In this document: positions 35,273 to 44,918 of the stretch, one piece after another
Position numbering within the stretch: position 1 is the stretch's first letter
Layout of the letters: each line of letters begins with the position of its first letter
NCBI RefSeq assembly: GCF_021568705.1
Contig: NZ_JAKGTH010000008.1
Coordinates: 1 to 64,000 of the forward strand
Source: Gillisia lutea
GTDB lineage: Bacteria > Bacteroidota > Bacteroidia > Flavobacteriales > Flavobacteriaceae
DNA: 64,000 nt
Direction of reading: 5' to 3'
Notes under the pieces: model-generated
The model's input: the letters and a program-made list of their open reading frames with translations, nothing else
Database searches by the model: none
Told to the model about the DNA's origin: nothing
Position numbers and translations under genes: made by a program

Positions 35273-35305
35273 AAAAAAAGGCTTGTCGTGAGACAAGCCT
35301 TTTTA
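35273..35305. terminator. Intrinsic terminator of the outer-membrane barrel gene
   Basis: AAAAGGCTTGTC pairs with GACAAGCCTTTT with a short GTGA loop. On the minus strand it lies 18 bp past the stop of the barrel gene at 35323. Confidence 0.82.
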
Positions 35306-35322
35306 ATTACTTTAATTTTCTG

Positions 35323-37818
35323 TTATCCTTCGAAGTCACCACCTTCTTCGCCACCATTCATTTGCCTTTTACGCTGCTGATTCTTTTGCTGATTGAATCT
35401 ATACGTTAAAGAAAGTGTGATCTGACGTTGTCTCCATTGAAATTCACTCTCCTGAATAAAAGTTTCGGTAGTGGTGGTAGAAGATCTTTTTCTTGAGTTC
35501 AGTAAATCACGAGCGTTTAGTGATATTGTAGCATTTTCATTAAAGATCTCTTTGCTTAAAGCCACATCCAGGCTCAGGATTCCATCGCTCTTAGTTTGTG
35601 AGTTTTCGGAAGGTCCAAAATAATTAGCATTTGTTTGCCAGTCAATACTTGCAGGTAGACTTACCTTAGAACTAAATCTTCCAAACCAGCTGGTACTTTC
35701 AGAGCTATAATCTCTTCCATTAAATTCTCCTTCTTTCTTAAATTGAAAGAAATTGATGCTCCCATTTAAGCGCAACCATTTTGCAGGATTGTAAAGAGCG
35801 CCTATTTCTGCTCCAATTCGCTCGTTGGTTGCAAGGTTAATAGGGATAGTTCTAACAATCTCGATTCCATCAAACAACTGGCCAGTACCTTGTTGAACTC
35901 GTTCAAAAGCATCGGTTTCATGCTGATAATACACCGAAGATGTCAAAGTTAATTTCTTCCATCTTTTTAAGTAACCTAAATCAAACGCACTGGAATAGGC
36001 AGGAGCGAGATTAGGGTTTCCTTGGAAAATGTTAGTTCTACTGGAGCGAGAAGGAAAGGGATTGATAAACCAACCTCTTGGTCTATTAATACGTCTGTTA
36101 TAACCCAAAGTTACATTTTCGGTATCGCTTAATTCGTAAATTAAATTCACTGTAGGAAAAAGTCCTAAATAGTTGTTATCAAAATCGGTGTCTATGGGAA
36201 AACCGAAAGCCGCTGTAATTTCTTCATCTGTAAGTTCAGAATCTATAGAACCTGTTAATTGGGTATTCTCTAATCTAAGTCCTAATAAGAAGGAAAAATT
36301 TCCAAATTTTGATCCGTATTGCGTGTAGATCGCATTTACATTTTCGGTGTAATCAAAGATATTTGTTAGGGTGTCATTTACAATTAACTGAGTAGTTTGT
36401 TCATCCTCTTGCTTTAATGTATAATCGGTTATTTCATTTTTAAAATTTCCTCGATAACCTGCTTCAAACTGTGAATCTTCACCAATTGGTAACACATAAT
36501 CTACCTGGGCTAAGTATTCTTTTTGAGTTTCTTTGTTAATTGTTTCTTCGGAAGCAAGGAAACCCAGACCATTAGGTGTATTGTCTAACAAAATATTTTC
36601 AGTTATAAAGGAAGGTTCTTTTTCCTTATCGTATTCATATTGAAAATCGGCAGTTAACTGATGTCCATCTTCATTGAATTTATTGATATAATTCACCGCA
36701 AACTGTAAGCTATTATCATCTTCAGCTTCTCTCTCTTTTCTTAGGGTTTGAGCAACCAATTCTTCATTTACGTACCTGTTGGTGTAATTACGAGTTTCAT
36801 CGTTATTATTACCTAACCTATAGAAAGCACTCGCAGTAATCGAGGACATATCGGTAATATAATATTCTAAACCTAAGTTGGTATTAAAGCCTCTTCTTAA
36901 TCGGTCGTATTTTCTATCTTCAATAACCCTATCATAGGTACCATCAAAATAACGTGTATCAAAATTCGCATTTCCGGGAGCATTGCTGTAATTAAAACCG
37001 GTAGTGTTAAAAAGGTTGAATTTCTGTGTTCTCCAGTTAGCATTTGCAGTCACTCCATAATCTGCAGGATCTCCAATGTTGGTAGTTAAAGACCCATTGA
37101 ATCCTAAAGTTTTTTCCTTTCTAAGAATGATATTCAGTATCCCTGCAGTTCCTTCAGCATCATATCTTGCGGAAGGAGACGTGATAACCTCTACCCGCTC
37201 AATAGCATTTGCAGGTAATTGACCTAGTACATCAGTAGATCCAAAACCAGCCATGGCTGATGGTTTGCCATTTATAAGAATTCGTACATTCTCATTCCCT
37301 CTTAAACTTATACCACCTTCAACATCAACAGATACAGAAGGCACATTGTTTAAAGCATCACTTACAGTACCCCCAGCAGTTGTAAGGTCTTTTCCTATAT
37401 TATATATTTTCTTATCAAGTCGTACTTCTACCTGCGTAGTTTCGGCGGTTACTACTACTTCATCCAAATTTGCTGAACTAATTCCGAGTTTAATTGTTCC
37501 TAGATTAAGATCGGAGTTTACTTCCTTATTTCTAAAGGTTTTGGTCTCATAAGAAATAAATTCAACCTTTATAGAATATGTTCCCGGCGGAACCGGAATA
37601 GCAAAATCACCATTGATGTCTGTAACGCCTCCATCTAAAAAAGAAGGGTCATCGGCTCTGGTAATAGAAATGGTGGCATATTCTAAGGGAACATTCAGTG
37701 CATCATCTACAACTTTACCGGAAATGGTGAAATTTTTAGATTGCGCATGGGAATATTGTGAAAATGAAAAAATAAAAATCAGCAGGATGCTGATGGAAAG
37801 TAATTTTTTGGTGGTCAT
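35323..37818 (-). CDS. TonB-dependent receptor-like outer-membrane beta-barrel protein
   Basis: 831 residues. Signal peptide (SILLIFIFSFSQYSHAQ), a carboxypeptidase-regulatory-like domain (FTISGKVVDDALNVPLEYAT) to about residue 120, then a plug domain with SDALNNVPSVSVDVEGGISL and a long Tyr-rich beta barrel of the OMP_b-brl_3 type. It ends in a Gln/Arg/Gly-rich tail (QQRKRQMNGGEEGG). Such proteins import or sense ligands in concert with TonB; the substrate is not predictable. It is downstream of a Spy-like small gene, separated by a large inverted repeat. Confidence 0.92.
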   Translation of the reverse strand: MTTKKLLSISILLIFIFSFSQYSHAQSKNFTISGKVVDDALNVPLEYATISITRADDPSFLDGGVTDINGDFAIPVPPGTYSIKVEFISYETKTFRNKEVNSDLNLGTIKLGISSANLDEVVVTAETTQVEVRLDKKIYNIGKDLTTAGGTVSDALNNVPSVSVDVEGGISLRGNENVRILINGKPSAMAGFGSTDVLGQLPANAIERVEVITSPSARYDAEGTAGILNIILRKEKTLGFNGSLTTNIGDPADYGVTANANWRTQKFNLFNTTGFNYSNAPGNANFDTRYFDGTYDRVIEDRKYDRLRRGFNTNLGLEYYITDMSSITASAFYRLGNNNDETRNYTNRYVNEELVAQTLRKEREAEDDNSLQFAVNYINKFNEDGHQLTADFQYEYDKEKEPSFITENILLDNTPNGLGFLASEETINKETQKEYLAQVDYVLPIGEDSQFEAGYRGNFKNEITDYTLKQEDEQTTQLIVNDTLTNIFDYTENVNAIYTQYGSKFGNFSFLLGLRLENTQLTGSIDSELTDEEITAAFGFPIDTDFDNNYLGLFPTVNLIYELSDTENVTLGYNRRINRPRGWFINPFPSRSSRTNIFQGNPNLAPAYSSAFDLGYLKRWKKLTLTSSVYYQHETDAFERVQQGTGQLFDGIEIVRTIPINLATNERIGAEIGALYNPAKWLRLNGSINFFQFKKEGEFNGRDYSSESTSWFGRFSSKVSLPASIDWQTNANYFGPSENSQTKSDGILSLDVALSKEIFNENATISLNARDLLNSRKRSSTTTTETFIQESEFQWRQRQITLSLTYRFNQQKNQQRKRQMNGGEEGGDFEG

Positions 37819-37843
37819 AGTAACTTTTTACAGTTAGACCACA

Positions 37844-37902
37844 CAAAAAAAGAATGGTTTAAACTCCCAACGTTAAAAGAACGTTAAAAAGTTTAAACCA
37901 TT
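37844..37902 (-). terminator. Inverted repeat between Spy-like and barrel genes
   Basis: AATGGTTTAAACT (37853-37865) and AGTTTAAACCATT (37890-37902) are a perfect 13-bp inverted repeat. On the minus strand it is followed by CTTTTTTTG, as in an intrinsic terminator. The 24-nt loop holds two TTTTAACGTT copies, unusually long for a terminator, so a regulatory role toward the barrel gene is possible. Confidence 0.6.
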
Positions 37903-37927
37903 ACATTTAAATTGAATAATTATCTGA

Positions 37928-38305
37928 TTATGAATCCATAATCTCGTTAGGAATTTTTTTGTTTATTCCAACATATTCGTTGAACTGAGCTTCTGTAAAT
38001 ATTTTGCGTAATCTATTATGCTCGTGTTTTTGAATTTCTTGTAGTCTGCTAATTTTTCGACTCTCGGTAAGCTCAGAGTTAATAACCTCATTTTTACGAA
38101 TGGTATATTCTATTAAAATATCTTCTAATAAGGTACACTGTGCTTTAGTCAGGCCTAATTTAATTCTCCAATTGGCAGCTAGTTCCTGCGCAATTTCTCT
38201 AAGTTCTTTTCTATTTTTTTCATGCATGTAGATCTGAGAGATAACAAATCCTCCGGTAACTGCGGCGGTTAAACCTAAAAGCATGAATCTGTTTCGAAGT
38301 TTCAT
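37928..38305 (-). CDS. Membrane-anchored Spy/CpxP-like small protein
   Basis: 125 residues. One N-terminal helix (FMLLGLTAAVTGGFVISQIY) anchors an all-helical region. The stretch LGLTKAQCTLLEDILIEY, then RLQEIQKHEHNRLRKIFTEAQF, resembles the LTxxQ layout of Spy/CpxP periplasmic proteins, which bind unfolded proteins or metals; this is a tentative call. It lies upstream of the barrel gene and 30 bp downstream of arsC-like. Confidence 0.65.
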   Translation of the reverse strand: MKLRNRFMLLGLTAAVTGGFVISQIYMHEKNRKELREIAQELAANWRIKLGLTKAQCTLLEDILIEYTIRKNEVINSELTESRKISRLQEIQKHEHNRLRKIFTEAQFNEYVGINKKIPNEIMDS

Positions 38306-38335
38306 GAATCTTATTTTTTATTTTGTTAACTATAG

Positions 38336-38677
38336 CTATAATACCTGATCGATATTTGACACCGGTCTACCTATCACAGCCATTTCTTTACTTTCTATAA
38401 TAGGCCTTTCTATAAGTTTAGGGTTTCCAAGCATTGCATTTATCAATTCATCGTCATTTAAGTCTCTGCCTTTATAATTCTCTTTCCATACTTTTTCATT
38501 CTTTCGTATGAGCGCTTCGGGATTTATATTAAGCTTCTTAATTAACTGGGTCAATTCTTTTTTAGATAATTCCTCTTTTAAATATTCCCGAATCTTATAT
38601 TCCTTTCCAAAGGCTTTTAATTTTTCCAAGCCTTCTCTGGATTTGCTACATCTAGGATTATGGTATATAGTTATCAT
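38336..38677 (-). CDS. arsC: ArsC/Spx-family thioredoxin-like protein, arsenate reductase type
   Basis: 113 residues of the glutaredoxin-linked ArsC family. The catalytic Cys 10 lies in IYHNPRCSKSREG, and the family Arg region shows as IERPIIES near residue 90. ArsC reduces arsenate to arsenite; in the absence of any other ars gene nearby, the actual role may be wider (YffB or general stress). It is on the same strand as the next two genes. Confidence 0.85.
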   Translation of the reverse strand: MITIYHNPRCSKSREGLEKLKAFGKEYKIREYLKEELSKKELTQLIKKLNINPEALIRKNEKVWKENYKGRDLNDDELINAMLGNPKLIERPIIESKEMAVIGRPVSNIDQVL

Positions 38678-38742
38678 GGTTTCTATCGTTGCTTTAAAAT
38701 AAACAATTAATTTTATTTTTTAAACATTTAGCCAGAGTTAAT

Positions 38743-39841
38743 TCAATCTTCGTGCCGTTGTCCCATCATCATTAAATAAGCCTTTAAAAACTGATCAATT
38801 TCACCATCCATTACTGCTTCTACGTTTCCAGTTTCTTCAGCAGTTCTAACATCTTTTATCAATTTATAAGGATGTAATACATAATTGCGTATTTGCGATC
38901 CCCATTCAATCTTCATTTTAGAGTCTTCAATCTCCCTACGCTGTGCCTGTTGCTTTTGAAGTTCAATTTCGTATAACTGACTTTTAAGCAACTGCATTGC
39001 TTTGGTCTTGTTATCTAATTGAGATCGGGTCTCCGAGTTTTCTATAACAATTCCTGTGGGAGCATGTTTTAATCGTACGGCGGTTTCCACTTTGTTTACG
39101 TTCTGTCCTCCCGCTCCTGATGATCTCATAGTTTCCCAGGAGATATCGGCCGGATTGATCTCTATTTCTATGGTATCGTCTGCAAGAGGATATACATAAA
39201 CTGAAGCGAATGAAGTATGACGTTTAGCATTACTGTCGAAAGGAGAGATGCGAACCAAGCGGTGTACTCCGTTTTCGCCTTTTAACCAGCCAAAGGCATA
39301 TTCTCCTTCAATTTCTAAAGTAACGGTCTTTATTCCTGCAACTTCTCCTGCCTGATAATTAAGTTCCTTAACTTTAAATCCTTTTGCTTCCGCCCATCTA
39401 AGATACATGCGCATTAACATTTCTGCCCAATCGCAACTTTCTGTTCCCCCTGCACCGGCTGTAATTTGTAAGACGGCACTTAGACTATCTCCTTCATCAG
39501 AAAGCATGTTTTTGAATTCAAGATCTTCTATAAGCTTTAAAGCCTTATCAAACCGAGTTGCGACATCTTCTGAGGTAGCTTCTTTTTCTTTGAAGAATTC
39601 AAATATTACTTCTAGGTCATCTACAAGAGTTTCCCCTTGTAAATAATCGTTCACCCATTTTTTTTCAGTGTTAAGTTCACGCATTAAAATTTCTGCCTCT
39701 TTTGGATTGTTCCAAAAGTCGGGAGCATAGGTCTTTTCTTCTAAATTGGTAATTTCTATTTGTTTGGCATCAACGTCAAAGATACCTCCTTAACGCTACC
39801 AGGCGATCTCTAAGATCTTTTATATGTTCTGAAGTGATCAT
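38743..39841 (-). CDS. prfB: Peptide chain release factor 2 (programmed +1 frameshift)
   Basis: The 365-residue RF2 is encoded in two frames. The first 21 codons run from ATG at 39841 to CTT, then an in-frame TGA (39778-39776); a +1 shift joins the 344-codon second frame ending at 38743. RF2 releases peptides at UGA and UAA. The SPF anticodon-like tripeptide (RISPFDSN, about residue 200) and GGQ ([10 protein letters not shown], about 245) are present. The frame signal is canonical (see recoding site). The gene is transcribed on the minus strand, upstream of arsC-like. Confidence 0.97.
39775..39797 (-). other. prfB autoregulatory frameshift site
   Basis: On the coding strand the sequence is AGGAGGTATCTTTGAC. 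An internal Shine-Dalgarno-like AGGAGG lies just before CTT TGA C; the ribosome slips from CTT to TTT and reads GAC. Low RF2 slows termination at TGA and favours the shift, so the factor controls its own synthesis. Near-identical to the E. coli site. Confidence 0.95.
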
Positions 39842-40016
39842 ATGTGTTATTTTTAGTGTAAAAATAGAATTAAACCCCTGTACCCAAAACTATTTTGCAT
39901 TTATTTTATAGTTTTAAGCACTATTTAATTTTAATACAAGCAGCCGGAAATGGCAGCCCCTAATTGAGATTGAAAGGAGACTAAGGCTTTAATTTTATAG
40001 AAATTGATATAATTAT

Positions 40017-41045
40017 ATGGAAGAAATAGATTTAAGAAGTGATACCGTTACAAGACCTACCAAAGGAATGCTACAGGCTATAATGACAGCTAAAGTAGGG
40101 GATGATGTTTACAAAGAGGACCCAACGGTGAATGAACTTGAAGAAAAACTGGCTAAAATGTTTGGGATGGATCAAGCTTTGTTCTTTCCAACAGGTAGCA
40201 TGGCAAATCAGGCTGCGATAAAATTACATACTCAGCCTGCAGAGCAGTTAATTTGCGATAAATGGGCACATGTATACAATTATGAAGGGGGAGGAGTTTC
40301 TTTTAACAGTGGTGTTTCATGTAAATTAGTAGATGGAGACAGAGGGATGATTACTGCTGCTCAAGTAGAAGAGAATATTAATCCGCCAGATTTTTACCAT
40401 AGCCCTTTAACTAGCTTAGTTTGTTTGGAAAACACTACCAATAAAGGGGGAGGGGCTTGTTATGATCTAGAAGAAATTAAAAAGATTCGCAAGGTTTGTA
40501 ACACTCATAATTTGGGGCTACACTTAGATGGTGCCCGTCTTTTTAATGCGTTGCAGGCAAAGGGGGAATCACCAAAAGAGTATGGAAAATTATTTGATAC
40601 AATATCTGTATGTTTATCAAAAGGTTTAGGAACTCCTATGGGGTCTGTATTATTGGGGAATAAAGATATTATGAAAAATGCTATTCGGGTAAGAAAGGTG
40701 TTAGGAGGCGGAATGCGGCAAGTTGGTTTTATGGCTGCCGCAGGAATTTATGCTTTAGATAATAACATTCACAGATTGGATGATGATCATAAAAGAGCTA
40801 AAGAGATTGGAGCAGTACTAAGTGCTCAATCTTATATTGCTACTGTAGAAACTATTGAAACCAACATCATTATATTTTATTTAAAAGATGTTTCTCAGGA
40901 AGCTGATTTTATGAAATCGCTTCAAAAGGAAAATATTCGTATAAGTAATATGGGGCAAGGAAAATTACGAATAGTGACGCATCTGGATTATCCCGAAGAA
41001 ATGCATCAGAAATTCTTAGAAGTGCTTAAAACGATCACTCTGTAA
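40017..41045 (+). CDS. ltaE: Low-specificity threonine aldolase
   Basis: 342 residues, fold type I PLP enzyme. It cleaves threonine or allo-threonine to glycine and acetaldehyde. N-terminal IDLRSDTVTRPTKGML, GDDVYKEDPTV, HLDGARLFNAL, and the PLP-lysine motif SVCLSKGLGTPMGS are visible. It is a single gene between prfB and ybaB, followed by an intrinsic terminator. Confidence 0.96.
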   Translation: MEEIDLRSDTVTRPTKGMLQAIMTAKVGDDVYKEDPTVNELEEKLAKMFGMDQALFFPTGSMANQAAIKLHTQPAEQLICDKWAHVYNYEGGGVSFNSGVSCKLVDGDRGMITAAQVEENINPPDFYHSPLTSLVCLENTTNKGGGACYDLEEIKKIRKVCNTHNLGLHLDGARLFNALQAKGESPKEYGKLFDTISVCLSKGLGTPMGSVLLGNKDIMKNAIRVRKVLGGGMRQVGFMAAAGIYALDNNIHRLDDDHKRAKEIGAVLSAQSYIATVETIETNIIIFYLKDVSQEADFMKSLQKENIRISNMGQGKLRIVTHLDYPEEMHQKFLEVLKTITL

Positions 41046-41065
41046 ACTTTAAGTTTATAAAAAAG

Positions 41066-41099
41066 AAAAAGCCCTGATGTCTATATCGGGGCTTTTTTT
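41066..41099. terminator. Intrinsic terminator ltaE / ybaB
   Basis: AGCCCTGAT pairs with ATCGGGGCT (one wobble) around a GTCTAT loop, flanked by A and T runs. It lies between the convergent ltaE and ybaB genes. Confidence 0.85.
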
Positions 41100-41118
41100 A
41101 ATACAATAGAATCTTTAA

Positions 41119-41442
41119 TTATTTGAACATGTCTAATCCAGGGATATCAGGCATCCCATCTTTAGCTACTGCAGCTAATTCAGCCTCATTCACATCAGTA
41201 GCTCTTTTAATCGCTTTGTTTAGCGTTAATACCAAATAATCTTCTAATTGCTCTTTATCTTCTAATAACTCGTCGGCAATAGATATATTCTTGATTTCTC
41301 TGGCAGCTGTTATCGTTATTTTTAATAATCCATCTGTAGACTGCTCATCAATTAGAACGGTTTTCATTCGTTCTTTGGTGGCTTCCACCTTCTGTTGGGT
41401 TTCTTTGAGTTTCCCCATCATTCCCATCATATCTCCAAACAT
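41119..41442 (-). CDS. ybaB: YbaB/EbfC nucleoid-associated protein
   Basis: 107 residues. The family pattern of N-terminal helix with Met/Lys/Gln ([19 protein letters not shown]), then the beta strands ([17 protein letters not shown]) and DLEDYLVL-type helix is clear. YbaB dimers bind DNA and influence expression or the nucleoid. The gene is minus-strand, divergent from the S9 peptidase. Confidence 0.92.
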   Translation of the reverse strand: MFGDMMGMMGKLKETQQKVEATKERMKTVLIDEQSTDGLLKITITAAREIKNISIADELLEDKEQLEDYLVLTLNKAIKRATDVNEAELAAVAKDGMPDIPGLDMFK

Positions 41443-41470
41443 AATAGTAGTTTTTAAAATTAATTGATTA

Positions 41471-41478
41471 CAAAATTA
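41471..41478 (-). promoter_or_regulatory. ybaB promoter -7 element
   Basis: On the minus strand this reads TAATTTTG, about 29 nt upstream of the ybaB ATG at 41442. The TTTG at 41496-41493 is a little close for a -33 element. Confidence 0.5.
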
Positions 41479-41505
41479 CTAAATTACATTACCAAAGCTG
41501 TTATT

Positions 41506-43632
41506 ATGAAAACACTATTATTTATTTTGATGGGAAGTTTTACCTTTGTGACCGCTCAAAATAAAACCGAATTGAAAAAAGATATTACATCCCCAAAAGC
41601 AGAGAAGATTGCAAAAGAATTAGTAGCTCACAATATGCCGAGGGTAGATAATTACTACTGGATGAATGACAGGGAAGATCCAAAAGTGATTTCCTATCTG
41701 GAAAGTGAAAATTTATATAACGAGCAAATGACTTCTCATACTAAAGAGTTTCAGGAAAAACTCTTTGAGGAAATGAAAGGTCGTATAAAGGAGGATGATG
41801 AATCTGTGCCTTATAAATTAAACGGATATTGGTATTTGACCCGATTTGAAAAGGGTAAAGATTATCCTATTTATTCTCGTAAAAAGGAATCACTTGATGC
41901 CCCGGAGGAAATTCTCTTCAATGTTAATGAGATGGCTGAAGGCTTTGAATACTATAGTCTTGGAGGTTTGAATGTAAGTATGGATAATAAATTGGTTGCT
42001 TTTGGCGTGGATACGCTAAGCCGAAGAAAATATACTATCCAGATAAAAAACTTGGTAACAGGTGAAATTCTACCTGAAAAAATTGAAACAACTACGGGAG
42101 GATCTACTTGGGCGAATGATAATAAAACGCTTTTTTATACTAAAAAGGATGAACAAACACTCAGGTCCAATCAAATATTTAAGCATATACTTGGTACAGA
42201 CCCCAGTGAAGATGTATTAGTGTTTGAAGAAAAAGATGAAACTTATAATACTTATGTGTATAAATCGAAGTCACGCAAGTATTTAATAATAGGTTCACAT
42301 AGTACCCTTACTAGTGAATACAGGGTTTTAGACGCCAATACTCCTGAAGGAGAGTTCAAAATATTTCAAGAACGCCAAAGAGGTTTAGAATATGGAATAA
42401 GTCATTATGAAGATCAATTTTATATTCTTACTAATAAAGACAAAGCCACAAATTTCAAATTGATGAAATGTCCGGTAGATAAAACCGGAATGGAGAATTG
42501 GGTGGAAGTAATCCCTCATAGAGATGATTACTTATTGGAAGATATTGATATTTTCGAAAAGTTCCTTGTGGTGAGTGAACGTAACAATGGTCTAAATAAA
42601 ATTAAAATCACTAAATGGGATACTCAGGAAAGCTATTATTTACCATTTGATAATGAAACTTATACCGCCTACACTAGTATTAACCCCGATTTTGATACCG
42701 ATATCTTAAGATACACGTATAATTCTATGAATACTCCAACCTCTGTAGTGGATTTTAATATGACCACTAAGGAGAAAGTAGTTCTTAAGGAGCAGGAAGT
42801 ATTGGGTGGAAAATTTAATAAAGATAACTATACAACTGAACGAATCTGGGCGCCGGCTGCAGATGGAACTAAAATTCCAGTTTCCTTAATTTATAGAAAA
42901 GATATTGAGAGAAATGGAGGTAACCCTGTACTTCAGTACGCATACGGTTCGTATGGTTCTACTATAGATCCTTATTTTTCTACCGCTCGACTTAGTTTGT
43001 TGGACAGAGGGTTTATCTATGCAATTGCCCATATTAGAGGTGGGGAGTATCTTGGCAGACAATGGTATGAGGATGGAAAACTATTAAAGAAAATGAATAC
43101 ATTTACCGATTTTATAGATGTATCCCGGTATCTAATAGATCAAAAATACACTTCATCACAGCATCTTTATGCTATGGGAGGTTCGGCCGGAGGATTATTA
43201 ATGGGAGCCGTGGTTAATATGGCGCCAGAACTTTATAATGGAGTGGTAGCGGCAGTTCCTTTTGTAGATGTTGTTACAACTATGTTAGACGACAGTATTC
43301 CCTTAACTACAGGAGAATATGATGAATGGGGGAATCCTAACGACCTTGAGTACTATAGCTACATGCTTTCTTATTCCCCGTACGATAATGTTGGTAAACA
43401 TGAATACCCTAATATGCTGGTAACTACAGGGCTTCATGATTCTCAGGTACAATATTGGGAACCGGCAAAATGGGTTGCTAAGCTAAGAGAGCTTAAAACA
43501 GATGACAATATTTTATTGCTGCACACAAATATGGATGCGGGGCACGGAGGAGCTTCAGGAAGGTTTGAAGCCTTGAAAGAGGTAGCAGAAGAGTACGCGT
43601 TTTTGTTAGACATGGAAGGAATTGATGAATAA
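41506..43632 (+). CDS. ptrB: S9 family prolyl oligopeptidase (oligopeptidase B type)
   Basis: 708 residues from ATG at 41506 (MKTLLFILMGSFTFVTAQ, a signal peptide). The N-terminal beta-propeller runs from about residue 80 to 430. The C-terminal hydrolase domain has the nucleophile GGSAGGLLMG, the acidic residue region LHDSQVQYWEP and catalytic His in DAGHGGASGRFE. These cut oligopeptides after basic (PtrB) or proline residues. The signal peptide implies a periplasmic role in peptide use. Confidence 0.93.
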   Translation: MKTLLFILMGSFTFVTAQNKTELKKDITSPKAEKIAKELVAHNMPRVDNYYWMNDREDPKVISYLESENLYNEQMTSHTKEFQEKLFEEMKGRIKEDDESVPYKLNGYWYLTRFEKGKDYPIYSRKKESLDAPEEILFNVNEMAEGFEYYSLGGLNVSMDNKLVAFGVDTLSRRKYTIQIKNLVTGEILPEKIETTTGGSTWANDNKTLFYTKKDEQTLRSNQIFKHILGTDPSEDVLVFEEKDETYNTYVYKSKSRKYLIIGSHSTLTSEYRVLDANTPEGEFKIFQERQRGLEYGISHYEDQFYILTNKDKATNFKLMKCPVDKTGMENWVEVIPHRDDYLLEDIDIFEKFLVVSERNNGLNKIKITKWDTQESYYLPFDNETYTAYTSINPDFDTDILRYTYNSMNTPTSVVDFNMTTKEKVVLKEQEVLGGKFNKDNYTTERIWAPAADGTKIPVSLIYRKDIERNGGNPVLQYAYGSYGSTIDPYFSTARLSLLDRGFIYAIAHIRGGEYLGRQWYEDGKLLKKMNTFTDFIDVSRYLIDQKYTSSQHLYAMGGSAGGLLMGAVVNMAPELYNGVVAAVPFVDVVTTMLDDSIPLTTGEYDEWGNPNDLEYYSYMLSYSPYDNVGKHEYPNMLVTTGLHDSQVQYWEPAKWVAKLRELKTDDNILLLHTNMDAGHGGASGRFEALKEVAEEYAFLLDMEGIDE

Positions 43633-43655
43633 TTAAAAAATTTCGCTTAAATTTG
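43622..43655 (+). promoter_or_regulatory. Promoter of the cysteate-synthase-like gene
   Basis: TTG at 43622-43624, a 23-bp spacer and TAAATTTG at 43648-43655. The start would be near 43662, leaving a leader of about 73 nt. The -33 match lies within the end of the peptidase gene. Confidence 0.5.
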
Positions 43656-43734
43656 TCCGGTTTTTATAACTAAGACGGTACTTTTTTATTGCGCTGTTTT
43701 ATAAAAATACAAATTCTGCAAAAGAACTTCATTT

Positions 43735-44775
43735 ATGAGAGAAGAGATTAAAGTTTATGATAATGTATTACAATTAATAGGGAATACACCTTTAATACAT
43801 TTAAACTCCATCACAAAAAATTTTGAAGGTAATTTTTTCGCAAAAGTCGAAGCTTTTAACCCCGGTCATTCTACTAAAGACCGTATCGCTTTATACATTA
43901 TAGAAGAAGCGGAAAGAAAAGGGATTCTAAAACCGGGAGACACTATTGTTGAAACTACATCGGGAAATACAGGTTATAGTATTGCAATGGTGAGTATAAT
44001 AAAGGGCTACGAATGTATTTTAGCAGTTAGTTCAAAATCTTCAAAAGATAAGATCGATATGCTGAAAACTATGGGGGCAAAGGTATATGTTTGTCCGGCG
44101 CATGTTTCGGCAGACGATCCGAGATCTTATTACCAGGTAGCTAAAAGATTACACGAGGAAAGAAAAGGTTCAGTATACATCAATCAATATTTTAATGAGC
44201 TTAATATGGATGCTCATTACAATTCTACAGGGCCGGAAATTTGGAATCAAACAGAGGGAAAAATCACTCACTTGGTAGCCTGCAGTGGTACTGGAGGGAC
44301 TATTTCTGGAACTGCCAGATATTTGAAAGATCAAAATCCAGATATAAAAGTTATTGGAATAGACGCTTTTGGTTCTGTGCTTAAGAAATATCACGAAACT
44401 CGCGAATTTGATTCTGAAGAGATATATCCATATAGAATTGAAGGTTTAGGTAAGAATCTCATTCCTACTGCTACCGATTTTGATGCAATAGATAAATTCA
44501 TAAAAGTTACAGATGAAGAAAGTGCGCATACCGCGCGTGAGTTAGCAAAAACCGAAGGGCTTTTTGTTGGTTACACTAGTGGTGCCGCTATGCAAGGAAT
44601 AAAGCAACTTAGTGAACAAGGCGAGTTTGATAAGAATAGTAAGGTTGTGGTTATATTTCCTGACCACGGATCACGATATATGAGTAAAGTTTTTAGTGAC
44701 GACTGGATGACAGAACAAGGATTTTTCGACACTAAGAACGCAGCAGCTGCACAAAGTATTGAGTTTATAAAGTAA
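43735..44775 (+). CDS. capA: PLP-dependent cysteine/cysteate synthase-like protein
   Basis: 346 residues, fold type II PLP enzyme. The PLP lysine is Lys 48 in [10 protein letters not shown], where typical cysteine synthases have [19 protein letters not shown], the phosphate-binding loop [14 protein letters not shown] and VGYTSGAAM follow. Next door is a cysteate-acyltransferase-type gene; in Bacteroidota this pair makes sulfonolipids (capnine): cysteate from phosphoserine and sulfite. A role as cysteate rather than cysteine synthase is inferred from that neighbour and the altered active-site motif; the symbol capA is therefore provisional. Confidence 0.75.
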   Translation: MREEIKVYDNVLQLIGNTPLIHLNSITKNFEGNFFAKVEAFNPGHSTKDRIALYIIEEAERKGILKPGDTIVETTSGNTGYSIAMVSIIKGYECILAVSSKSSKDKIDMLKTMGAKVYVCPAHVSADDPRSYYQVAKRLHEERKGSVYINQYFNELNMDAHYNSTGPEIWNQTEGKITHLVACSGTGGTISGTARYLKDQNPDIKVIGIDAFGSVLKKYHETREFDSEEIYPYRIEGLGKNLIPTATDFDAIDKFIKVTDEESAHTARELAKTEGLFVGYTSGAAMQGIKQLSEQGEFDKNSKVVVIFPDHGSRYMSKVFSDDWMTEQGFFDTKNAAAAQSIEFIK

Positions 44776-44805
44776 GAGATGCTCCTTTAATAACATTTAA
44801 TATTT

Positions 44806-44835
44806 AAAAGCATCCTTTTGAAAGGATGCTTTTAT
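44806..44835 (+). terminator. Intrinsic terminator after the cysteate-synthase-like gene
   Basis: AAAAGCATCCTTT pairs with AAAGGATGCTTTT across TG, followed by ATTTT. Despite it, the next gene has its own promoter. Confidence 0.88.
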
Positions 44836-44865
44836 TTTACATAATGCGGGCATTAAATATTATTA

Positions 44866-44897
44866 TTGTAAAATTGAGTTGTATTTAACTACTTTTG
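44866..44897 (+). promoter_or_regulatory. Promoter of the alpha-oxoamine synthase gene
   Basis: TTG at 44866-44868, a 21-bp spacer and TACTTTTG at 44890-44897. It covers the first possible TTG start codon of the frame (44895), so translation must begin at the ATG 44919. Confidence 0.72.
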
Positions 44898-44918
44898 CAG
44901 CTCGTAAATAAAAGATCT

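Noticed and set aside
38743-39841. prfB seen as a frameshifted pseudogene
   Set aside because: The break is at the canonical RF2 site AGGAGGTATCTTTGAC and both frames encode normal RF2 sequence, so it is programmed recoding.
44895-44918. TTG start for the alpha-oxoamine synthase
   Set aside because: The TTG lies inside the TACTTTTG promoter element, so it would not be in the mRNA. The ATG at 44919 gives the usual 419 residues.
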